NCBI RefSeq assembly: GCF_001039355.2 | Contig: NW_019775580.1 | Location: forward strand, 694,872 to 758,871 | Reading direction: 5' to 3' | DNA length: 64,000 bases | Origin: Lingula anatina | Taxonomy: Eukaryota > Brachiopoda > Lingulata > Lingulida > Lingulidae | In this document: in pieces, positions 39,501 to 51,900 of the stretch | Layout: each line of letters starts with the position of its first letter | Numbering within the stretch: position 1 is the first letter of the stretch | The notes under the pieces: model-generated | Databases searched by the model: none | What the model was told of the DNA's origin: nothing | The model's input: the letters and a program-made list of their open reading frames with translations, nothing else | Translations under genes and position numbers: made by a program

Positions 39501-42500
39501 CCATACATGAGATTACACCAGCAGTCGCCCAGTGAGAGCCAGCACTGTGTAAACCAGCCCTCAGTGGGGAGCTCAGTTGTGTTGCTCAAAATTTGACCAC
39601 CCACTGTATACAAGTCATCTGTAACTCTAGTTGTGACATTACCATGGTGATGTTCAGTCATGGCAACTTGGAAGGGAGATGTCTTATCCACCATTGTGTC
39701 CCCAACTTTCCTTTTTTTTTTTTTTTTCACTTTAAGGGTGATGGCTGCCGTCTTAATTTTATGATATGCTAATTTGGAGACTTTTTTCCCTGATTTCAAG
39801 ATTGTTGCACTTTCCAAAATGTTATCTGTTTACAGTGAATATTGAGAGTTGTCCTTGATTTTGAACATTTTGTTCCCCTTGTTTACAGTAAACACTGCTA
39901 GTTTTCCCACAGGATCGTCAACACAGTTCCAGCAATAGCATGGGTTACTAGAATATACAATACATCACCTTTCAAGGCTGTTTTATCACTTCCTTCAAGA
40001 ACCAATGAGTCTCCCCAGTATTTGAATGTATATGCATATGCTGTAATCTGGCTGAAAAAAAAAGAATCAAAGCAAAAGTTCTTCTTAAAAGCATATCTTA
40101 AGACACAGATTCTAAAATGCAAAGATTGTTGATTATACAGCCTCAGTTCTAATTACACTGATTGGAATTCCAGAGTATTTTTTTTTTCATTTTTAAAAGA
40201 GATGTAACACATGACATTAACTTATAATGTTTTATTTTAAGTCCAAATGTGTGCAAATAGTTGTCTCTGTAGCTATTAACAGCATTATCTGAACTAAATA
40301 TCAAAATGTTGGCCCTATAATATTTTTAAATATGCAACAGCTTTAAAAGTATTTCATTTGAATCTGAATATCAGTTTTTTTACACTCCAACAGTGATCAT
40401 ACAGTATCTCTAGATTGTCATGTAACATTACATACAATATGAGACAAACCTTAGTTTTAAAGTTACCAAATCCAGAGTGATTTTGTTGTTAGATTGCTCC
40501 AGTTTCTAATTTCCTATTTTTGGGCCTCTTTTTGAACTGTTCCCCTAATTTTAATGCCTTTAAAGTAATCTCATGTGCCCTCTATATGTGTGCCACCTGC
40601 TTCTGTACAGTGCCACAATTTCTTGGTTAAAAAATTTAGATTGCACTTGTTTCCAATATCCGTGGGCAATATGTGTACACAAGTTTACCCATTGCCACAC
40701 CCACACAATCACACACCTCCAGGTAACCATTATATGTAGCCAGTGAATTAATATAAGTAACCAGTGGATTATAAATGCTAGTCATTAAATTTCTTGTTTT
40801 TTTGGAATTAATGCAGTTACAGAACTTTTTTTTTACCAAACTGTATATTCATAACCCCATGTACAGTAGTAGTTCCCATTTTTTTATAATGTAATTCAAA
40901 TAATATTTTGAAACATAAAATTGCTTCACAGCATATGACTTTCCACCCATTTTAATTGTGGCTTTTCTGAATTTTATATGCTCAAAAATTACACAGAGTC
41001 TGTAGTTGTTACATATGGACAACTTACCTGTGGTTTCCGGGCAGTCTTAGCTGGCCCAGCAGAGGACCACTTAATACACAATTGTCTCTGTAGTTAACTG
41101 ATAAAGTGCTTCATGTATGCTAACTTTTTTTTTACTTTTTCTGTCTATTGGCAAGCTGGTCTGATAATGGAGATAATTCAGTAATTAATCCCTCTGAAGT
41201 ATTATGAGCGATCCTGTTTCCTTTGATTTTATATTCCATTTAAGGCAAAGTAAGTTGCGAGGTTTTTAATATCAAGGAACAGATCATCTTTTTAGATTGC
41301 TCCATTTACTGCAGCTTCCTTTTTTTGATTCCTAATACTTAGTTTGATGGAAATTTTTCTACGAGCCATCAAAAGAATCAATTATCTGTAGCTGTCTGTA
41401 ATCCAAGAGAGTTTCATCTTGTGAATGAATGAGGAGAACTACGTACTTGATCCAATGCAGTCTGTGGTTTTTATGCAGTCAGCATCAGCTGCTGGGCATG
41501 CATGCAATTTACTTGATGCTTGTGCTACTCTTACTGCCTCTCCAACTGCCTTTATATACTGCACACGCCTCTGCTTCATTGTGATTTGATGAATGCCAGC
41601 ATTGTACAAACACATGAGTGCAGGTTTCTTAGAACATTAAACCTCTTTTTGACACAATAGATGAAATATCTATTTTATCGGGATACTGAATAACTATAAT
41701 TAGTGTCACCAAGTAGAGGTTTTTTAATGGTTGTGGAAATTTTGAAGATTATTTGAAATTGCTAATCATGTTAATCTTTTTTAGCATTGTTAGAATTCAT
41801 TATATATTCCCTGGATTTTCTTTAATTGTTATATTGTTACTTGGACAAATAAAATGAAATGAAGAGAATGACAATGCAAAGCAATACAAGGGCAAATCAG
41901 ATCTCTCCTCAGTCAACCACACTGCAACAGATCACATGACACATATATATAGATTCTGCCCAAGTTGATTTTTTGACCTCTGCCAAGAACTTTTAACTGA
42001 TAACTTGTATTAGTTGAGAGCAGATTTAGTGAAGAACAGAAAGACAGAAGCATGAAAACTGCCTCAATAAATCTCACTAGAGTTTTGAGTCAGCAATTGG
42101 TCTTGTTTCAAGTCTGCATGACAAGGAATTGGTAAACAGTAAAATGTGTCATGTTAGTAGAGTTATGCAATGTGACACAAAAATCAAGATTATAATATTT
42201 ATGTATGATAGCACCAATTTAGACGTTCACAGTAGCAATTGTATTCAAAAATTCATATACACATACAACTGTGAAATGGGCGGAAAAAGTGCCTCACATA
42301 TCATGCAGCTTTTAAACACATCTGAAGTGGTCATGTTGTTTGTGCATATCTTTTTGTGCAAAATTAGAACATTTTTATGGTCCAGTAGTGGTAGCAACAA
42401 TATTTTAAAGCAGGACATTGTATAGTTCTATTCTACACAGTAAAAGCAATTCAAATATTATATAGCAATATAATCTTCATGATTCCAAAATTATGAATCA

Positions 42501-43275
42501 TTTTGCCCATTGAAAAGATCCGATACCATAGATTTTATTACAAATAAAATTAAATTACACCAATTTTCAATGGACCATTTTAAACAAGACTGCCTGACAC
42601 AGGTTAAAAAGAACTTATCAAGAATCTGTTGCACTTAATTGTTCTCCTTACTTTTGTCAATAACTACACCAATTTTGATAATTTTGTCTCTAGCAGTTAC
42701 AGAGTTATCCCCCAAACAGATTGCTTCCACACCCAATTTGTAATTATATGCTTCCAGGCACTTCACAGGTAAAATGGACACATTGCCAGCTGTACAACGT
42801 CATGTATTTTGATTAGCGTTGTATATGCCAATAATAAGGAACTAAATAATAAATTGCCTAAATAAACAGAAACCTTGGATTTTGTGTATTATTCTGCACC
42901 TCAAGCTATATTTCAAGGTATATATACTTTACTGCTCTTTAGTGGTCTATAACAGCTTTATACAGCTATGCTGTCTTTTTTTATATAATTAGAACCACCT
43001 GTTATATTCTTAGCCTTATCCTTTAGGTTCCCTTTTATGCTGCCAAACATGTAATGTGAGAAAAAAGTGAAGGCACTTTTTATTTACCATAAAAAGCTGC
43101 ATTTATCCCATATTTTGTGTATTGATTTCTTTGTGCTCCTTCAATTTTCAATTTTGCTGACCAATATTGAAGTGCAGGAAGATCAATGCAGGTTTTGCAT
43201 ACTAGCTAGTAAAATTCAACTTTCACCAAGTAAAACCAGATACTACTGCTTGTTAACTCGTACATGCACTCTCTG

Positions 43276-43337
<62 letters not shown>

Positions 43338-45866
43338 ATTCTGAAAACCTGTCTGTCCATGTCATAAACATTGCTTTGCCATTAAACATATTTGTTACCA
43401 CCATAACTACAAAACTGTACTTAGTGTTATGTTTTACTTTAAATTTATTAGGTTTTGATTAGAAAAAAGGCACATTTTCTTCTCTTTATTGTCTGAATGC
43501 ATTGTATTTGATATCTGATACTTGCCTTAATCAATTTAGTTCATTTTTTCTGTTTCTGTAAAGGAATGTTATCTGACAGTTATATCAGATAATGGACAGA
43601 CTTTATTTGAAGAAAAATGCATGATGCATTTGTAGAGTTCAAGATAATTTTCTCTAAGCAAGGCCATTTCAGCTATTGGATCTCTGCTGATGTTATCCTG
43701 CTAAAAACTGATTGCATGGACATTTCAAGCTTTAAATTTTAATAACCCTTGATCTACTATTTTTTATTCCTAATATATGTAATACTTTTCATTTTGTACA
43801 GAAAAGAACACCATCCTTCATTCTGAAAAAAATGATTTCATTGCAGCATTTGGTGGGAGTCTTTTTCTTGTTGACAAACAAAGAGAATGTAAGGCACAAT
43901 TTTATCAGATTGAGTGCTGTTCCTTTGGCCTAAAAATGTAAATGTAACTGGACTTGCAAAAAAACACTGACACATGTTCACAGCTTATTTTAGTACTGGT
44001 CGAGAACCCATGCTTTGTATTTGATCATGTCAGGGACGGGAAGTACAAGTCATGTCAGAAATGGCAATTTGTCTTAATATTTAAATCATTGACTTGGAAG
44101 CTTTTTTATGTCTCTGATTTTTAAATATATAAATGTATCTCTGGCTATTGTAATGATTTTATGATTGATGGATGGGTATTTCTAAGAAATTGTTGGCAGA
44201 ATTTTTTTCTTGAGTTTTAAAATAGAATCAGAATGTCTGGTGCAGTGATTGATATTGCCGGTAGATAACTAAACACTCAGGAATTGATAAGAAATAATGA
44301 TAAAATGATGTATTTTGACTCTTTGGTGTCATTTGATAGATTAAAGAATGGAATTCTAAGCAAATGAAAAAGTAGTCTCATGTGTAAAGGTTAACATGTC
44401 ACGGGCAAATTTCATTACAAAAAATATAACAGTTGTCTATTAAAAATGCACAAATTTGGATACCCTTTGTATAGAACCTGAACAAACAAAAATTGTTGTA
44501 AAGGCCTACATAAAACCCAAAAAAGAGTGACCATTCCATAGAAGTAAAAGAGTAGAAAGAAAATGTATAATTAAAGTATGCATCATGTAATATAGACATT
44601 CACTAAAATGATTCAATTCATGATTCAATAAGTGTCCAATCCAAAACAGCTAGAGAAGCAGAAAATGTAGGGAATTTTAAACACTCTTTATTGAGAATGT
44701 AAGAAAAAAAAGGGGAAGAAAAAGAATTTTTTAATTGTTAATTATGTCATTGTGTCAGAATTTTAGGTTTTTTACTTGTCTTTATAAGCATCCGATCCAA
44801 AACAGCTGAAGAACTACCTGTAGTAACTGTACATAGAAGGAGGGACGCAATAAACTTATTTATCTAATTATTTTGTCATTTGACAAGTGCATTCATATAT
44901 ATTAACACTGATCTCAACTTGCATTTTACTCCTTCAGTATAATTTTGTTTTATTTATGCCCAGTCAACAAAAGCCACTATAGGATGTTCTACTTGCAGTT
45001 GGTCAGAACAGAGCTAGTGCATGAAAAATGAATATTTCTGATGAGCTGTACTTGGCTATGAAACACATGAATGTTCTAAGAATGGTGGTAATAGTTAATT
45101 TCCTAATCTTGAGCATTTATATTGTTGCTATGCTATTCTCCTACATACTCACAAAAGGAGATTGGAGAAGATATAACAAGACTGAAAAAATTACGCTTGA
45201 AGTATATGCAATTTGACCAAATACAACAAGATACAACTGAAAAGTAATTTATTTCTTGGAAAACGTTTTAACTGGCAATTCACATGCAGGGAAGCAAAGA
45301 ATTCTTCACAACATGTTCATTGATTTGCATTTTAGGTGCCCAGCATAACATTTTCCCATGAAAATTTTGTTGGGGCTAACAGTATTTTTCTTACTACCTA
45401 AGCTGTGCAGGCCAGGGTTTGAACAAACTGCTTTTTTGCTGGGAAAAGCATCACTCTGGGTAAAAAATTTGATCTCTGTACACAAAAGTTTCGTGGTGAA
45501 AGAAAAATTCCTGGTTACAGGCCTTCTGTGGTCCTCCTCTCTTCACACTATCCATAACTCTGGAACAATTTGGAGACATAAAATAACCTTTTTCAAATTC
45601 TGATGTACTTTCTAGAACCAGCTTCCAGGTTGTAAGCATTTCAAAATTATGTCAAGATGGTTGACAGACAGTGAGGTTCATCAGGAGCTGATGAATTACT
45701 ATTACATTTGCTGACATTAATTCATGACACTAATCTGTTATAAAATAATCAAGAAGTATTTCTAATCTTTAGGTGAGTTAGATCAAAAGCCTCTGTGGTT
45801 TGTGTACTTTTAGGTAAAAACATCTTTGTATAAAAGGGTGGCAATTTTATTATGACCATTCCCCCA

Positions 45867-45910
<44 letters not shown>

Positions 45911-48900
45911 GTATGGTTCAGAACAGATTCCTCATTATCTCAAAAGATGTCATTTATTTCATCAATGCACAATGCACCCTTGTCAAAATTTGTGAAATTT
46001 TAATGCTAAATATCTCTCAGACCAAACGGATTATGTTACTTATGAAAAGTTACTATAGAAGTCTGAGCGAAAATCATCTGTGGAGATTTCAAATATGACC
46101 CTGGATTTGACCTTTATTTCAAGGCCAAATGGGCCAATATTTTGTAAAAAAAAAAAACATTTTCTGTGAGAAAATATTTATTTGTGTCATTTTTCAGAAA
46201 CTACACAGACCTACAATGCTTTCATATTATAGTGAGGAGCTGCATTTGGGTTCTCCTTTCATCTTCGAGAGTTAAGGGTCAAGGTACAGGAGACACAGCC
46301 ATTAGCCAAAACTGAAAACTCTGCATGTCAGAATTTAAATCATGATTCATCCAGTTGTGTTATTCAAAGACAAAAATATTAACTCTAATACTGGACACTC
46401 ACATAGATCATGCCAGGAAAGATGCCATATAAGACCATTGTTATACAACAATCAAAGACGCTTATAAATCACTGAAACGCCCAGTTGTATCTTGATAAGT
46501 CAGACCACAACACATCCATCTCATCCCAGCTTATAAACAGCAGTTGTAGCATGAAGAGCTGAGTAATTCATCAATAGCGTGTAGACGCTGTAGAACGACT
46601 TCGCAGCTGCTTTGCATGTACTGATTAGGACTTATTTTGGCTGATTCCGCTGATCTTGATGAATGCTCTGAAGAAAAAATTAACCATGACATTACCTTTT
46701 TTTTTCATTTGTAACCTTTTTTGAGGGCAAGTCCCCTCGTTGGTGATAATACAATGCAAAGTACTGTTATTTTTGTGTGTAGATTTTCCCTTGTACTATT
46801 TCTAAAATTATTGAGTACAATATGAAGTCAGAAAGTTTTCATTTATGATAGATCCAGAAATTTTGATTTACCTGTTGACTGTTTCGTCTGTTCTCTCTGA
46901 CAGACTTGGTCACAATTGAATTACCTGTTCAGGTGAAGGTGGACAGGTAATTATCTCAGTCTTGATAATGACTTGTTAGTCCCTCTCGTCCCCCTTCCCC
47001 CCAGGGTGGGTTTGAGAATGTCGTCATACACATGGGACAGCTTGTGTGCTCCTTCATCTCTGTTCATGGTGTGTTTCTTTCTTCTTATCCAGATGGATTC
47101 TAAAACTTTGCGTTAACTGTAATAATTTTCACTGGTTAGCACTTTTACATTGTCCCATTTTGGCACATGGTTGTTATCTGACATATGATCTGTGATGGTG
47201 GATTTGTGTAACACTCCTGTCGACATAGAGCGATTGGATCTGGTGTTGACTCCCTCACTTACATTTTCCTTTACATCTTTCTTGTGTTCCTCTAGCCTTG
47301 TTTCTAGTTTTCTTCTTGTCTCTCCAACATAGACTCTGTTACAGCTCACACACCCGATTTCATATACTATTCCACACTTCAAGTCATCAAGTCTGTCAGT
47401 GTCAAGGACCAGCTAGGCTCTGGGTTGATGGTGTCAGGGACCAGCTAGGCTCCGGGTTGATGGTGTCAGGGACCAAATGTTGGATTTCTGGGGATTGACA
47501 CGTCGGCTGATACTGAAATGAAAATGGATAATTCTTATAAAAAGCGAAAGTCATCACAAGTGAAAATGGCATAAGCTGAATGATTTTTCTATAGTATCAT
47601 AACATGGGTACTGCAAGGAAGCCTCTCTTGCCTTCTTCAAATGTATATCTATGCCTTGATTTTTTCCATACCTTCAAGCCAATCTATAAGTACCCAAATC
47701 CTTTGGCACTTTATCAATGTCTTCTTGACCTGGCCTTCAAAATCTCCGGCCTATGCCCCTCATGGTTATTCATACATCACACTAAAATCACTTTTTATGA
47801 AAATGTACTATGTAAATAGTTTAATGAAAAAATTCACCTAAATACTTAAGGTACAATTACTGAAGAGATACACAGGATAATCATGCTTACATTTCTATAG
47901 TAGTTTACACTGTGAATGATATTGACAGTTATTATGAAAATGCCACAAATGGCATCACAAGAAGAACTGGGTAAAGGGTTGTTATGTGGACATGTTGAAA
48001 TTGTATCACAATCTTTTGCTGTAGGTTACTGGGAAATTTTGTTAAAATTTAGCAGTGAGAATGATCTTTCTCTGTTTAAGTTTCTCCTTATATTTGCCAG
48101 CTTTTGAGTCAATTGTTTAGAACCAAACCAGTTCTGCCATTACCCCTGTGCCAATCTCCTCTGTGTAGTGTTCAGTTTGAGTTAATTTCAGGTACTTTTC
48201 TTTCATTTAGAATTGACGTGCATTCAGGACTTTTTAAATGTCTTTTTAGCACGAATACTGGAAGATAGTGACCGAGCGCCAAGTTCATGTTGCTGTCCAC
48301 GCTGGTCATGTAGGGACACAGCACTGGGGCAGTGGATTCCCAAACAAAAGGGAAAATCAATATTATAGGTAATTTACTCTATTTTTGACATTACTTTTCC
48401 TTATAAAATGGGAAATTGAAATCAGAAGTTCTCTCTAAGAAACTGTTTTAGTATATGACAACATGAGTATTACCAGAAACTGTAGAATGGTCTGTTTATA
48501 TTTCAGTGTGGAATTTGCCAGAATATGGGGATTTAATTGATATGTTACAATGTGCTTGTAACAATATAAATGCAGTTAGTCAAAACTGGTGGTAAACACC
48601 TATTTAAAATAGGGAAAGATGATCTGATGTCTTGCAGGTACAAAAAATAACAACACAAATTCCTTTGTGTGCAGTTTGAGTCATCTGTGGAGGTAAAACA
48701 AGATTGTGTGACATGATCAGAACAGATTGTTTTTATTTTCTCCAAAAGGAATCATATCTTTTTTCTTATGTTTTCTCATGGTGCACAATAACACTGATAT
48801 TCTCATATGTTTAGATCATTTCTCTGAGGTTATGACTGCGCTTAAGGTGCTCTTCACAGTATTCACCAACCAACATGAATTTTTGTGGGGTAAAAGAAAA

Positions 48901-51900
48901 TTTTTTCGTACACAAAAATCATTGCTTGACCATTCCCTGAACTTGGACTTGGATGCTTTATTCCATTTTTAATTTAATAATTGGCAAGTTATTTAGAATG
49001 ACAAAGCATTCTTTCATGGCCTCACAAGTGAATGGCACAGTGAAATGCACTGTGGCCCTGCACCATGTATAATACATACATTGCAAGCTGCCAAGATGGC
49101 TGAAAAGAGAATAATGACACTAGGTACCCAGCTTTTATTTAATTGATTTATCATCTTAAGGTCTTAATTGGGAAATATAAGAATCTTTGCAAGATATAAA
49201 TACAACTGTGGGGGATTTTCAAATGCTTGGTTTCATTACCTTATAGGGATAACAACTGTTCATTTTGGCCAAAAAATGAATTTTCCTGGGGCAAAAGACA
49301 ATTTTCCATACTTCCCAATGATTAACGAATCCATTCCCACATTCAAAGTTAGTCCCCATTTTTTTTTTGTTTGTTTGTTTTTTTGTTTTTTTTTTTCTAA
49401 AAAGTTTGTTTTTTTTTTGTAATATTCTCTTAAGAGATTATTACAAAGTGTAGTCATCTATGGAGGTCACATGATGTGATGGCAAGCACAAACTCTAGAA
49501 TACATGCGTTAACTGCCTTTTTGGTGAGTTGTTTGCAATGTATTTATAGTGAAATATGGATATATTACGAACAGTTGTTATCCCTTTAAATAAATAGTAT
49601 ACTTAGTTATAGTTATTAAGATTACATGACTTGTTACACCTGTATGCAGCTAAAGATTTGCTAAAGAGGGTGTTACATTCACCTTTTTCACCATACACTG
49701 CCAATATTTTACAGGTCATTGCATCATTTTTTTTCCTGTGTATTTGCAGACATGGTTGGAACTTCAATAATGTACCTGAAAATGCGAATAATTTGCTGAA
49801 AGTCTTGGGGACTATAGAAAGTGAGTATTCATGATATTATTGATGATGATTCAAAATACTACTACATGAGTATTGATTTATCTGCATTAAGCTAGTAAAA
49901 TACTTGAGAATGCAACCATTAACTTTGGTATAATCTGTGTCAGCTGTTTATTGTATGGCAGTCTTGTTTGGTTTTTTGAAAATTGAACTTAGTCCATTAT
50001 TTTCTCCTAAAAGAAGTCACCTCTTTTTCTTATCCCTGAAAGTAGTGCAATTTTAGAAGGATTCTGTGTTTGTTGGGGGGTGGGGGTGGGGTGTTGGAGT
50101 ATGATATGATGTGATTTATTCAATATTAAAATTTAAATAACATAAAATATGTATATAAAGCATGATAAATACTAGTATTTCCATTGTGGTCCGCTTATTT
50201 CCATTGTGGCACTCTAGTTTATATGGGGACATGTCTTGTTCTCTTTATGCTAGATTCCTCTCAGTTTATGTGAAGCAGTTCCTGTAGAACTGATATAAAG
50301 GGAATATGTAAAACATTTGGTCTTGTAGGTGTCACCACCCCTACTCTCCACATAGGCATGCTGTTCTCTACCTCCTGCTGGTCCCGGGACCCCCACTTGC
50401 TGCCATATATTGTGTACAATCACACAGGTGCTGATGTCATTTGGTAGGTATGAGGTCATGTACCAGTTAGCAGGACACTATCAATTAAGCCAATGGTGTG
50501 TTTAAGCTATGAAAATACAGGGAATCCTCAGAATGTTGCTTTCCAACCCAGCATCTATACATTGGTTTGACGTGTATTATGATGTAACTAGTACCAGTAT
50601 ATCATACAGAAGGGGATGATTTCATAAGATCAGTATTTACATCATATGACAAACTGTGCAACAACCATATAGTGCTCATATCAAGCAGAATAATATATTA
50701 TAATGTAATAATTAAAGCATATAATAATAATAATAATATAATAAAGCAGATTTATTGATATTGATGCACTGGTTATAAGATCAATCAACTAATATAGGTC
50801 CTGATTTAAGTATAACTAAATTTTAAATTTAGGTATTGTATTCCTGGAAGTGAAACACAGAAGTTTCAAACTGCAATGAAGAAACTAGTCCCCAGTCTTG
50901 TGACTGATCAGCCTGTCTGGTTACCTGAAGATACAGTAATGGTGAGTGTGTCTGCTGTTCTGATAGCAATATCATGTACACAAGATCCACAATGGTTGTG
51001 CCTCCAAGTCTTACCTAGCACACCCTGAAACCATCTGGTTTGACCTTCAGCTTACCATCATCATTGTGGTTTTCCAGATTTCTCCAAGATTACTGCTTAT
51101 GGAAGGTGTTTCTGTGAACAGGACTGTGCAGAGTGCAGGGCAATTTATAGCAGTCTTCCCAGAATCATTTACTGCCACCTTGAGCTGTGGGTACAATGTC
51201 TTAGAGTCTGTCCACTTTGCTCCATCTAGCTGGATTCCACTGGGGAGAAAAGCTGATGGTGTAAGTATGTGGCTCACCAGCAAATATATAATAAATAAAA
51301 AAATACATATATAGCTGTTGTTACCTAAATTGCTGTTGTCATGAGACCCTTTCTGAAGTGCATGACCTATGTCCAGCTAATCACTAACCATTTTCCCCCA
51401 AGTTGTTGTTTACACACATACAAAATCTACACATTTTGCAATTGCTAATTACTCTCTGGTTAGAGGGTGTCCAGGTTTAGAATAAAGCATTTTTTCTGAT
51501 GCATTGATACGTGTGCTGTTAACAAAGTGGCTTTCAAGCCTGAACGATGATTGGAGAATGTCTTGCGTAGTGCAGTTTCCTGTGGCTGAATATAATTGAA
51601 CAATTTTTTTTAATAAAGAAGAGCCAATTCCTAAGATTATACTGACTTTAACTAATAGTCAGCTCAACTGTTGAAAAGTCTAATACTTAGACAACAGTAT
51701 TTTGAAATTTGTTAAAGACTTCCTTACAGTATGACAGATATTGATTTTGATTTTACAATGTTTACCAAGTTTCTGATATTTGCACTGGCTTTCACTGTCA
51801 TAACGTAATGTCTCAGATCTGCACTTCAAGAGAGATTGACAGCAGTGTCAAATTTTACTTAGTGGGAATCAGTGGGATGTTTCAATTTTCTAAGGGTCAA

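Larger units (their letters stand above)
25695..48249 (+). other. JARID2: giant JARID2 intron (22,555 bp)
   Basis: Bounded by a GTAGGG donor and a CTTTTTAG acceptor, phase 0. It hosts an antisense GPCR gene, a Penelope-like relic, several palindrome-family repeats, microsatellites and an assembly gap. The stretches about 28400-30650, 33900-36500 and 36600-38500 are AT-rich with no gene I can support apart from short repeats listed separately. Confidence 0.85.

Noticed and set aside
39898-40122. 74-codon antisense frame upstream of the GPCR as an extra coding exon
   Set aside because: It ends in a stop before the receptor ORF and shows no receptor similarity; better explained as 5' UTR.
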